This document shows positions 1 to 5,442 of a DNA stretch of 5,803 nucleotides, in pieces. Position 1 is the stretch's first letter, and each line of letters starts with the position of its first letter. This DNA comes from Candidatus Thorarchaeota archaeon (lineage in GTDB: Archaea > Asgardarchaeota > Thorarchaeia > Thorarchaeales > Thorarchaeaceae): the NCBI GenBank assembly GCA_029855925.1, contig JAGSHP010000399.1, positions 1 to 5,803 of the forward strand. The letters run 5' to 3'. Under the pieces are notes generated by a model, which saw only the letters and a list, made by a program, of their open reading frames with translations, was not told the origin of the DNA and made no database searches. The position numbers were made by a program, and so were the translations under genes.

Positions 1-1
1 G

Positions 2-472
2 TACATAGATGAGGCTCTGGAATCAAGAGCCGGTCAGGTCGTCTATGGTATCTATACACTTGATGTCTTCTTTGCAGTAGTCTTTCTCTCCATCGGAACG
101 ATCATCGTGACAACATTGCGGACTCGAAAGATGCGGCGGTCCTTCTCTATTCTTCGTGCTCTTGGTGCTGAAACAGAACCAATGATAGCTTCTCTGATGC
201 TCGACACATTCGTGACTCTGGCGATTTCTCTGCTAATTGGAAGTATCCTGGGTCTCTTCCTGGGCTATGCGTTCAGTGGGATGCAACTGGTGTATACGGG
301 CATCAATAGCTCTCTCAATTGGGGGCGCCTGCCAGTTGAGATTCTGATTCCACTTCCACTAATAGGTGGAATTGTTGGATTCGCGTTTCTCCTGGCGGTA
401 CTTGCGAACTATTTTGTTGACCGACACAGTCTGAGTCGGAACATTGCGGAGGAAATTCAATACTCGGAGTGA
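2..472 (+). CDS. FtsX/MacB-type ABC transporter permease, C-terminal part (5' end outside window)
   Basis: The frame is open from the window edge and gives 156 residues ending in TGA at 470-472; the true start lies upstream. It shows the C-terminal part of an FtsX-like permease domain. A membrane helix covers about residues 15-37. The cytoplasmic loop typical of the family follows, with basic residues leading into FSILRALGAE (compare the family pattern 'R-E-I-G-I-L-R-A-L-G-A'). Two more hydrophobic segments lie at about 62-91 and 116-139, and the tail is short and polar. Such permeases pair with LolD/MacB-type ATPases and usually move lipids, lipoproteins or peptides, or transmit mechanical force, rather than import small solutes. 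The ATPase gene begins 6 bases after this stop, so the two are almost certainly one operon. The extracellular domain that would hint at a substrate is outside the window, so the substrate cannot be named. Confidence 0.88.
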   Translation, partial: YIDEALESRAGQVVYGIYTLDVFFAVVFLSIGTIIVTTLRTRKMRRSFSILRALGAETEPMIASLMLDTFVTLAISLLIGSILGLFLGYAFSGMQLVYTGINSSLNWGRLPVEILIPLPLIGGIVGFAFLLAVLANYFVDRHSLSRNIAEEIQYSE

Positions 473-478
473 TCAAAT

Positions 479-1378
479 GTGACTGAAGATCTTGAACAGA
501 TTGCACAGGAATACAAGGTTGTGGTCAGAGACCTCATGAAGGTCTATCGGCGAGGAGCCACGGAAGTCATCGCGTTGCGAGGGATTGACTTTGAGGTCTC
601 TGAAGGGGAGTTCCTATCAATCATCGGGCCGAGCGGTTCCGGTAAGACAACTCTCCTCAGAATGATCGGAGCGCTCGACAGACCCACCGCAGGGACCGTC
701 TTGTTCGATGGGCACAACATCGCTCTGCTTGACGACTATCATGCAATGTTGTATCGTCGACAAAAAGTCGGGTTTGTGTGGCAGACAGGCAACTTAGTTC
801 CGGACTTGACCGCGCTCAAGAATGTGATGCTTCCGATGAGACTTGCGGGGGCGCCTAAGAAGGCGGCTGAAAAACGCGCGATGATGCTTCTTGAGAGAGT
901 AGGGTTGAAACTAAGAATCAACCACCGACCTCATCAGCTCAGTGGTGGTGAGAATCAACGTGTTGCCATCTGTGTTGCCCTTGCCAACAAACCTGACCTT
1001 CTTCTTGCCGACGAGATCACTGGGGAGCTTGATACGGAGACCGCAGATGTTGTCATGCAAATGCTCAAGGAGATGAATGTTGAATTCAATACGACCATCA
1101 TAAATGTGACCCATAATCCACACGTGACGGAATATGCGGGCCGTGTCTTGCGAATTCGAGATGGGCTCATAGAGGGGCAACGCCATGTGCTGTACGGTGA
1201 CATCTCCGAGATCGATGCCAAGGGGCGATTGGTGATCCCCGAGACTGTGCGGCGTCTTGCAAACATTCAGAAACGAGTTGTCTTGAGTGTCACTCCCGAG
1301 GGCCTGCTCATCAAGCCTCTTGACGAAGGGAGTGCTGATGTACCTGAGGCGCCGGCTGAAGAGACCGCTGATGCCTAA
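479..1378 (+). CDS. LolD/MacB-class ABC transporter ATPase with C-terminal AbrB/SpoVT-like domain
   Basis: This 299-residue protein is the ATP-hydrolysing subunit for the upstream permease and acts at the inner face of the membrane. The full motif set is present: Walker A GPSGSGKTT (50-58), Q-loop Q102 in the FVWQ context, signature LSGGE (154-158), Walker B LLLADE with catalytic E179, D-loop GELD (182-185), and switch H212. The region 'P-D-L-T-A-L-K-N-V' after the Q-loop is typical of LolD-like proteins. The family's usual ADEPTG is ADEITG here. LolD proteins normally end near residue 230. This one continues with about 43 residues (239-281) that match the AbrB/MazE pattern: D246, KGR 248-250, IP 253-254, RR 258-259, L260, and a final I278-x-P280. 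An acidic Ala/Glu-rich tail ends the protein. The start is GTG at 479, because the ATG at 477 is followed at once by TGA. The AbrB assignment rests on motif reading alone; the ATPase call is firm. Confidence 0.93.
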   Translation: MTEDLEQIAQEYKVVVRDLMKVYRRGATEVIALRGIDFEVSEGEFLSIIGPSGSGKTTLLRMIGALDRPTAGTVLFDGHNIALLDDYHAMLYRRQKVGFVWQTGNLVPDLTALKNVMLPMRLAGAPKKAAEKRAMMLLERVGLKLRINHRPHQLSGGENQRVAICVALANKPDLLLADEITGELDTETADVVMQMLKEMNVEFNTTIINVTHNPHVTEYAGRVLRIRDGLIEGQRHVLYGDISEIDAKGRLVIPETVRRLANIQKRVVLSVTPEGLLIKPLDEGSADVPEAPAEETADA

Positions 1379-1526
1379 CGTCCTCGGCGAGCACTGTTGC
1401 TAATAGTCAGGAGACCATATCTCACTGTGTGCCGAGCTGCTCGAAGCAGGACACACTGGATGTCCGGTCGAGTCCAAGACCTGTTTCTGCAAACATGATT
1501 GAACTCCAGAATGAACACGTGATAAT

Positions 1527-1535
1527 CTCTTTAAG
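1527..1535 (+). promoter_or_regulatory. Candidate TATA element for the small membrane protein gene
   Basis: The sequence CTCTTTAAG is TATA-like and is centred near 1531. Archaeal transcription usually starts about 26 bases downstream, here near 1557, right at the in-frame ATG at 1559. This would make a leaderless mRNA. No Shine-Dalgarno sequence is visible before either ATG, which agrees with that. The element is weak, and read-through from the ABC operon is an alternative because no clear terminator follows 1378. Confidence 0.35.
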
Positions 1536-1558
1536 TGACCATCTACGAACGTCCCTCG

Positions 1559-1816
1559 ATGGGAATGACAGAGACAAAAATGCCATGGTCGTTTTATGCC
1601 GTAATTGTGTCTTTCGGCGTCTTCTTCGCAAGTCTGAACATCTATGTTCTATCAAAACTCCTCTCTCATCCATTGCCCAGTGATCCTTGGCTCATCGGGA
1701 TAGTTGTTGGTTTCATTGCTCTTGTCTACTCAGTGAGAATGGTCCGAGTTCATCAGCGTGAACTCATCGAGAAAAAGAAACAGGCTGCATCTGACATGGC
1801 ATCATCATCTGAGTGA
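1559..1816 (+). CDS. Small two-helix membrane protein, function unknown
   Basis: I do not recognise a family. The 85-residue product (start at 1559) has a short polar N-terminus. Two hydrophobic segments follow, at about residues 10-33 and 43-62. They are joined by a short Pro/Ser/Asp loop (HPLPSDP). A cytoplasmic-looking tail comes next, rich in Arg, Lys and Gln (RVHQRELIEKKKQ), and ends in a Ser cluster. The positive-inside rule puts both ends in the cytoplasm. Possible starts are GTG 1535 (93 residues), ATG 1559 and ATG 1565 (83 residues). I prefer 1559 or 1565 because a TATA-like element at 1527-1535 would start the mRNA there. It lies 180 bases after the ABC ATPase on the same strand, which hints at a link to that transporter but does not show one. 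Hydrophobicity with a coherent two-helix layout makes a real gene likely. Confidence 0.7.
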   Translation: MGMTETKMPWSFYAVIVSFGVFFASLNIYVLSKLLSHPLPSDPWLIGIVVGFIALVYSVRMVRVHQRELIEKKKQAASDMASSSE

Positions 1817-1855
1817 ACAAAAAAGAAAGAGTGATGACGGTGCATAGACCGTCAT
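1817..1855 (-). terminator. Hairpin plus T-tract terminator for the surface-protein gene
   Basis: A perfect 8-bp inverted repeat, ATGACGGT (1834-1841) and ACCGTCAT (1848-1855) with a 6-base loop, lies in the 46-base gap between two convergent stop codons (1816 and 1863). Read on the minus strand, it is followed by TCTTTCTTTTTTG, including six consecutive T (1819-1824). U-rich tracts are the main archaeal termination signal, so it best fits the end of the minus-strand gene. The plus-strand side has no T-run, so any effect on the plus-strand gene would come from the hairpin alone. Confidence 0.6.
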
Positions 1856-1862
1856 TTGTGAC

Positions 1863-3755
1863 TTAGCGATTCCTGAGGTAAATGTAGACTCCTGCAATCA
1901 AGATGACTACTGCAGCGCTACCGCCGATGATGGTGCCAAAAACGACCATCATTGGGGGTTGAACCGTCACCAGTACGCTCGAACTCGCGCTGTTACCCCC
2001 AAGATCTGTGACGGTCAGAGTGACTGTGTGCTGACCCTCAGACAGTCCGCTGAAGTCAAACCAGATGTTCTCTTCGATCCAGTCGTCCTCCTCCACAACC
2101 AATCCGTCAACGGTGATCTTGTACGTGTCCTTGAAGTCATCCGTCGCAGTCCAGTTGAATCTGAGACCGAGGTTTCCGATGAAGTAGGAGAAGTCGGCTG
2201 GCGCATAGACTATCACTGGTGGGACATCATCTGCCTTCACCGTGACGACTACACTATCAGTGGCAGTGTTGCCGCTCGTGTCATTGACTGTGAGGATGTA
2301 AGTGTATACACCAATCTCAAGATCGTCCAGTGACACGGTAATGAATGGCTCTTCTGGATTGACCAGACCCGATGCAATCTCATCCCCATTTCGAGTAATG
2401 ACATATTTGTCAATGTGGTCGTCTGTCGCGTTCCACTGGATTGAATAGCCAGTCTCAGTGTAATAGAACGATACATCATCAGGGTGTGAAACTGTCGGAG
2501 TCACGTTCTCAAAGATCCTCAGCGTGATTGTATCTTCAGAGATGTGTCCCTTCTGATCTTCTGCCTCTAGACGAATCGTGTATGTGCCAATGCTATACTC
2601 TGACACATTCAAGACGTAGTCATAGCTGGACTCGGACCATGGGTCGGTTTCCACGTTGGCATCGTTTCGATAGACTCGTATCTCCTTTGGATATTCATCG
2701 TAGACGTGCCATGTGACTGTTATGTTGGGGGTCTCGAACAGAAACTCCTGATCTCCTGGACTTGTGATGATTGGGTCTCTGGCATCATACTCCACTTGTG
2801 TGAAGTTCTTACTGTACATCCCATCACCAACAGGACTGCCTCCGTACGTTATTGTCCAGTTTATGAATTCCGCAGGGAGGTCGGCAAACAGAACAGTGCC
2901 ATTGCCCTCTGTGGTCTTGGAGTTGATTGCAGTTCCGTTCTTGTACATGACATTGATGAGCGCACCTACCACGGGGTCATCGGAGGTCTCGTACGCCACG
3001 AAGATCTCAAGGTCATAGTACTGAGGGTCGCCAGAGAATAGTCCTATGCTCTGATGTACCACAATGAGAGTGCCATCGGAAGTGAAGTTGGCTTCTTGGA
3101 GGACTTCGCCAGCATAGGGACCGGACATCACAGTGACCTTCCATGTGTAGTTGCCCTCGGGGATGTCTACAAAGTCAGCAACCCCACTGCTCCCGAGAAC
3201 AGTCTGAGCATAGATGCTATTATTGTCGCGGAAATGGATTGAGAAATTGAGCCCCTCTGCTGGATTTCCTGAAACATCGAGAACCGTAGCATTAAGGTCA
3301 TCATCATCGTTGTCAAAGTCAAGGTTCCCAAGTTGCCAGTTCACGGTTGCTTCTGGACCATCTGACACTATCTGTCCCTCTTCAACTAAGCCCGGTGCTG
3401 ATGACCAAGTCACATTCCACTTGTAAGTTCCATTGGGCAGATCGTAGAAGATTGCGTAGCCTGTTCCATCACTGAGCTTGGAGTCATACTTTGTGCCATC
3501 TGTTGCATTCCATAGTGTAACGTTGGCGCCTTGAACTTCATACGTATAGTTCCAGACCCGGAACTCGAAGTCGTCATCATTGAACTCTTCTTGGTAATTA
3601 AACTCCTGGACATCCACATGCAGGTCCGTGGCTGCTGGAGTCTTACTCACAGGGGACACATTGATTGTGTTCGGGACATTTGGCATTGTGCTCATGGACC
3701 CCGCCAACACCAGTGTCAGTATGAGAAACACAACTGTTCCTTGTAGTCTTTTCAT
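1863..3755 (-). CDS. Membrane-anchored, sequon-rich surface protein with six beta-sandwich repeats
   Basis: The 630-residue product is a type I surface protein. A signal peptide covers residues 1-25 or so (MKR, a hydrophobic core of about 14 residues, then small residues). The ectodomain follows, then a C-terminal membrane helix (about 602-626) ending YLRNR. The ectodomain has two sets of three repeats. Residues about 63-142, 152-238 and 246-322 look like carboxypeptidase-regulatory/CnaB-type sandwiches, each with a 'G-x-x-x-F-x-D-[LI]-P' turn followed by an N-x-T and a Trp-rich strand. Residues about 326-416, 417-507 and 510-598 are Ig/cadherin-like, with 'W-x-A-T-D-D' and 'G-x-Y-T' cores. 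I count 21 N-x-S/T sequons, so heavy glycosylation is likely. An Asp cluster (146-153) could bind calcium. No catalytic motif is visible. Adhesion or an envelope structural role is inferred. The ATG at 3755 has an SD-like GAGAGTGA 6 bases upstream. Confidence 0.88.
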   Translation of the reverse strand: MKRLQGTVVFLILTLVLAGSMSTMPNVPNTINVSPVSKTPAATDLHVDVQEFNYQEEFNDDDFEFRVWNYTYEVQGANVTLWNATDGTKYDSKLSDGTGYAIFYDLPNGTYKWNVTWSSAPGLVEEGQIVSDGPEATVNWQLGNLDFDNDDDDLNATVLDVSGNPAEGLNFSIHFRDNNSIYAQTVLGSSGVADFVDIPEGNYTWKVTVMSGPYAGEVLQEANFTSDGTLIVVHQSIGLFSGDPQYYDLEIFVAYETSDDPVVGALINVMYKNGTAINSKTTEGNGTVLFADLPAEFINWTITYGGSPVGDGMYSKNFTQVEYDARDPIITSPGDQEFLFETPNITVTWHVYDEYPKEIRVYRNDANVETDPWSESSYDYVLNVSEYSIGTYTIRLEAEDQKGHISEDTITLRIFENVTPTVSHPDDVSFYYTETGYSIQWNATDDHIDKYVITRNGDEIASGLVNPEEPFITVSLDDLEIGVYTYILTVNDTSGNTATDSVVVTVKADDVPPVIVYAPADFSYFIGNLGLRFNWTATDDFKDTYKITVDGLVVEEDDWIEENIWFDFSGLSEGQHTVTLTVTDLGGNSASSSVLVTVQPPMMVVFGTIIGGSAAVVILIAGVYIYLRNR

Positions 3756-3761
3756 GCATGG

Positions 3762-3769
3762 TCACTCTC
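3762..3769 (-). promoter_or_regulatory. Shine-Dalgarno-like site for the surface-protein gene
   Basis: On the minus strand, GAGAGTGA ends 6 bases before the ATG at 3755. It favours that ATG over the out-of-frame ATG at 3759. The match to the anti-SD sequence is partial. Confidence 0.4.
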
Positions 3770-3823
3770 GAAGGCCCAGCTTTCCTTATGCTGGCTCTAC
3801 TAAGGCGCTTCGACCTTCATGCG

Positions 3824-3838
3824 CAATAAAAGCGTTTC
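3824..3838 (-). promoter_or_regulatory. Candidate BRE/TATA promoter of the surface-protein gene
   Basis: The minus strand reads GAAACGC followed by TTTTATTG (3831-3824), a purine-rich BRE-like stretch directly upstream of a TATA-like octamer. Transcription would start near 3802, giving a leader of about 47 bases that contains the SD-like site. Together with the 101-base gap to the upstream hydrolase gene, this suggests the surface protein has its own promoter. Confidence 0.5.
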
Positions 3839-3856
3839 TCAGGATGTAACTCTGTA

Positions 3857-4696
3857 CTAGCTTTGTCCCTTGAGATGATTTTCAAGCCACTCCACTGCGT
3901 CCTTGAGCACTGCATCGCCACCCTCTTCGAGGAATGGTTCATGGTACAGCTCCTCATATGAGCGCCACGTCTTATCAGCCGATGCCAAGTTATCGTAGAA
4001 CTCTTTTGTCTTTTCAGGCACTACGATGAGGTCCTCTTCCGATTGTTGGACGAGTGCTGGAATGGCGATTTCCGCTGCAGATCTGTGAGCCTTTAGGATG
4101 CTCTCAAATCCCTCAGTTGCAAACCGCGCAGTGGCAAAGTCAAATCTCATTGGGTCCTCTTTATTGCGGCGGACGGTCTCAGGGTCTCTCGAGATAAGAT
4201 CAAGGTCAAGCCCATTGGAGAAGGGTTTCTTCAGATTAATCTTAGAGAGGAATCTGAGAATGAGCCGAATAGCCGAACTCAGTTTCAATCGTTCGCCCAG
4301 TCCCGGATTGATGATAATGAAACCATCGATCTCGTGCTGGTGAGCTGCAACATACAGGACAGTGACAAGACCCCCAAAGGAATGTCCCCATACGAACACA
4401 TTCAGGCCAGAATGCTCCTCTCGCGCGAGCTGAACGAGTCTATCTATATCTTCTACGATCTCATCGAAGCTGTCCACATGCCCTTTCATCCCCGTCCAGT
4501 GGCCATACCCTCTCAAGTCCGGCGCGTAGACGAAGAATCCCTGCGAGGCAAAGTACTCACCCACTGGGGATAACAGACCGCTATGGGCGCCCAGACCATG
4601 AACCAGTATGACTACCGCTTTTGGTTCAGAGTCAGGTTTCCACGTGCGCAGGAACAGTTTCGATCCATCATATCCTGGATATTCTCTTTCTTCCAT
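3857..4696 (-). CDS. Alpha/beta hydrolase, monoacylglycerol lipase-like (Hydrolase_4 type)
   Basis: This is a serine ester hydrolase of the group containing monoacylglycerol lipases and lysophospholipases, probably cytoplasmic because no signal peptide is present. Numbering from TTG 4720, the oxyanion-hole motif is HGLGAHSG (41-48). The strand and turn APDLRGYGHW (66-75) are typical of the family. The nucleophile elbow is GHSFGG with S114, the acid is D230 in SEEDLIVVP, and the histidine is H260 in ELYHEPF. A cap region covers about 140-215. The length (279 residues from ATG 4696, 287 from TTG 4720) fits the family. I prefer ATG 4696 because family similarity begins right after it and the TATA box at 4741-4747 would start the mRNA near 4718, leaving TTG 4720 at or outside the transcript. 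The substrate is uncertain. Archaeal membrane lipids are ether-linked, so imported acylglycerols or other esters are more plausible than the cell's own membrane. Confidence 0.9.
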   Translation of the reverse strand: MEEREYPGYDGSKLFLRTWKPDSEPKAVVILVHGLGAHSGLLSPVGEYFASQGFFVYAPDLRGYGHWTGMKGHVDSFDEIVEDIDRLVQLAREEHSGLNVFVWGHSFGGLVTVLYVAAHQHEIDGFIIINPGLGERLKLSSAIRLILRFLSKINLKKPFSNGLDLDLISRDPETVRRNKEDPMRFDFATARFATEGFESILKAHRSAAEIAIPALVQQSEEDLIVVPEKTKEFYDNLASADKTWRSYEELYHEPFLEEGGDAVLKDAVEWLENHLKGQS

Positions 4697-4740
4697 CGTC
4701 AACGGAGACCATCTCTTCAATTGAGAGTCCTCAATTCTGG

Positions 4741-4750
4741 TTTATAATTA
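4741..4750 (-). promoter_or_regulatory. TATA box of the alpha/beta hydrolase gene
   Basis: The minus strand reads TAATTATAAA, a good archaeal TATA box centred near 4744. The predicted start is near 4718. This gives a leader of about 20 bases before ATG 4696 and argues against the in-frame TTG at 4720. No clear Shine-Dalgarno sequence lies in that leader. Confidence 0.55.
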
Positions 4751-4834
4751 GTCTTCAGTTCCTCAAAAAGATATTGTGGCTGTTTTTGATTGTGAGTGAG
4801 ATGAAGAGGATGGGACTATCAGTTCTCACAGGAC

Positions 4835-4857
4835 CATTCTCAAGTAGAGCGAGAATG
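4835..4857 (-). terminator. Weak hairpin downstream of the broken gene
   Basis: A perfect 7-bp inverted repeat, CATTCTC and GAGAATG with a 9-base loop, begins 12 bases past the minus-strand stop at 4870. No T-run follows closely (the nearest T5 on the minus strand is at 4765-4769), so a terminator role is only possible. Confidence 0.25.
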
Positions 4858-4869
4858 TCTTGCTGACAT

Positions 4870-5183
4870 CTATTGGATCTCATTCTTCATTCTTCTAAAT
4901 ATAGGTCCAAGTTCTACATCTTCATCAAATAGATTGAGAAACTTCTCGACAAGTTCGACCAGATAGCTGCTGGCCTTGGATTTCTCTACATATTGTATGC
5001 CTTGTTTTGAACTCAATTCAAGCAAGGCGCCAAGAGAGGTGTCTGGTGCAAAAACACCTCTTCAATATCCTCTGGAAAATGCCCGACCATAGATATAGCT
5101 GCTATGGGGGTAGCATCTTCCAGATCAACATCGAAACCACGTTCCAGTAGTTTCTCCTTTTCCTTTATTTCATCCTCGTTCAT
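4870..5183 (-). pseudogene. Small acidic protein gene of unknown function, split by a one-base frameshift
   Basis: From ATG 5183 the minus strand encodes 56 residues (starting MNEDEIKEKEKLLERGFDVD) before TGA at 5015-5013. In the next frame the coding continues cleanly from the same point to TAG at 4872-4870 (APDTSLGALLELSSKQGIQY, later SYLVELVEKFLNLFDEDVEL and FRRMKNEIQ). Adding one T to the run of five T (plus-strand A5 at 5050-5054) joins both parts into one 104-residue protein with a smooth helical, acidic composition. An in-frame GTG at 5192 is an alternative start; a stop at 5198-5196 blocks anything further. I do not recognise the family; the N-terminal part is faintly ankyrin-like (ERGFDVD, then ATPIAAI), not enough to name it. 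The cause may be a real mutation, an assembly error, or slippage at the T-run, which sits in a perfect 8-bp hairpin. Flanking DNA is AT-rich. Confidence 0.6.
5035..5061. repeat. Perfect 8-bp inverted repeat at the frameshift site
   Basis: AGAGGTGT (5035-5042) and ACACCTCT (5054-5061) form an 8-bp stem with an 11-base loop. The A5 run at 5050-5054, where the reading frame breaks, occupies the 3' side of the loop and the first base of the stem. A smaller competing pair, GGTG (5045-5048) and CACC (5055-5058), brackets the same run. Confidence 0.65.
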
Positions 5184-5192
5184 GTTGTTCAC

Positions 5193-5380
5193 ACTTCATT
5201 GATTCTATGATTATTCGTTTGTTTCATTATCGATGAAGACCTACAATCCTGACCAATGAGAGAAACGTCTGAGCATAGGACTTTGAAACAGAGATGGATT
5301 TCAGTTTGGAATACTTGAGTTTCTATGCAATATTTGACTCCTGCATGTGTACGAGTCTTGTAAACAACGAACTTATCACA
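5193..5380. other. AT-rich intergenic stretch without a supported gene
   Basis: This stretch lies between the divergent broken gene and tbp. I see only very short open frames, apart from a minus-strand frame that runs into the tbp coding sequence and looks random. A weak TATA-like ATAATCAT on the minus strand (about 5207-5214) would place a start near 5185, consistent with a leaderless mRNA for the broken gene, but the match is poor. Confidence 0.4.
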
Positions 5381-5383
5381 CCA

Positions 5384-5425
5384 TTTATAAGGCGACTTAT
5401 ATAGTACCGTCCAGTCCTTTATAAA
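5384..5425 (+). promoter_or_regulatory. tbp promoter with three TATA-like elements
   Basis: Three TATA-like sequences lie within 42 bases: TTTATAAG (5384-5391), CTTATATAG (5396-5404) and the palindromic TTTATAAA (5418-5425). The middle one, preceded by the purine-rich GGCGA, would start transcription near 5426, leaving a leader of about 16 bases that holds the SD-like AGGTG. The last one is centred only about 21 bases before the ATG, so a start set by it would fall at or past the first codon. It may therefore be a regulatory TBP site instead of the core promoter. Confidence 0.6.
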
Positions 5426-5430
5426 GGGGT

Positions 5431-5435
5431 AGGTG
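5431..5435 (+). promoter_or_regulatory. Shine-Dalgarno-like site of tbp
   Basis: AGGTG lies 7 bases before the ATG at 5443, a normal spacing, and supports that start. Confidence 0.5.
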
Positions 5436-5442
5436 TTCTGAT

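Noticed and set aside
911..1266. Minus-strand open frames inside the ABC ATPase gene
   Set aside because: They are antisense to the signature, Walker B and AbrB-like coding regions and show no recognisable features.
1383..1449. Possible terminator after the ATPase gene: CTCGGC/GCCGAG pair and CTGCT/AGCAG hairpin
   Set aside because: The first pair has a 42-base loop, the second only a 5-bp stem with a 3-base loop, and no T-run follows.
1429..1683. An 84-codon plus-strand open frame overlapping the small membrane protein
   Set aside because: It lacks hydrophobic or domain structure; the overlapping frame gives a coherent two-helix membrane protein.
1959..3746. Several plus-strand open frames of 60-124 codons inside the surface-protein gene
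   Set aside because: They are antisense shadows of the repeat-rich 630-residue gene, without start signals or sensible composition.
4697..4720. TTG at 4720 as the start of the hydrolase
   Set aside because: It lies at or before the transcription start expected from the TATA box, and family similarity begins after the ATG at 4696; it remains possible.
4621..4866. An 81-codon plus-strand open frame across the hydrolase start and promoter
   Set aside because: It is antisense to the conserved N-terminus of the hydrolase, and its composition looks random.
5035..5061. A programmed ribosomal -1 frameshift site
   Set aside because: The slippery heptamer is imperfect and the hairpin includes the slippery run instead of following it by a few bases; an indel is simpler.
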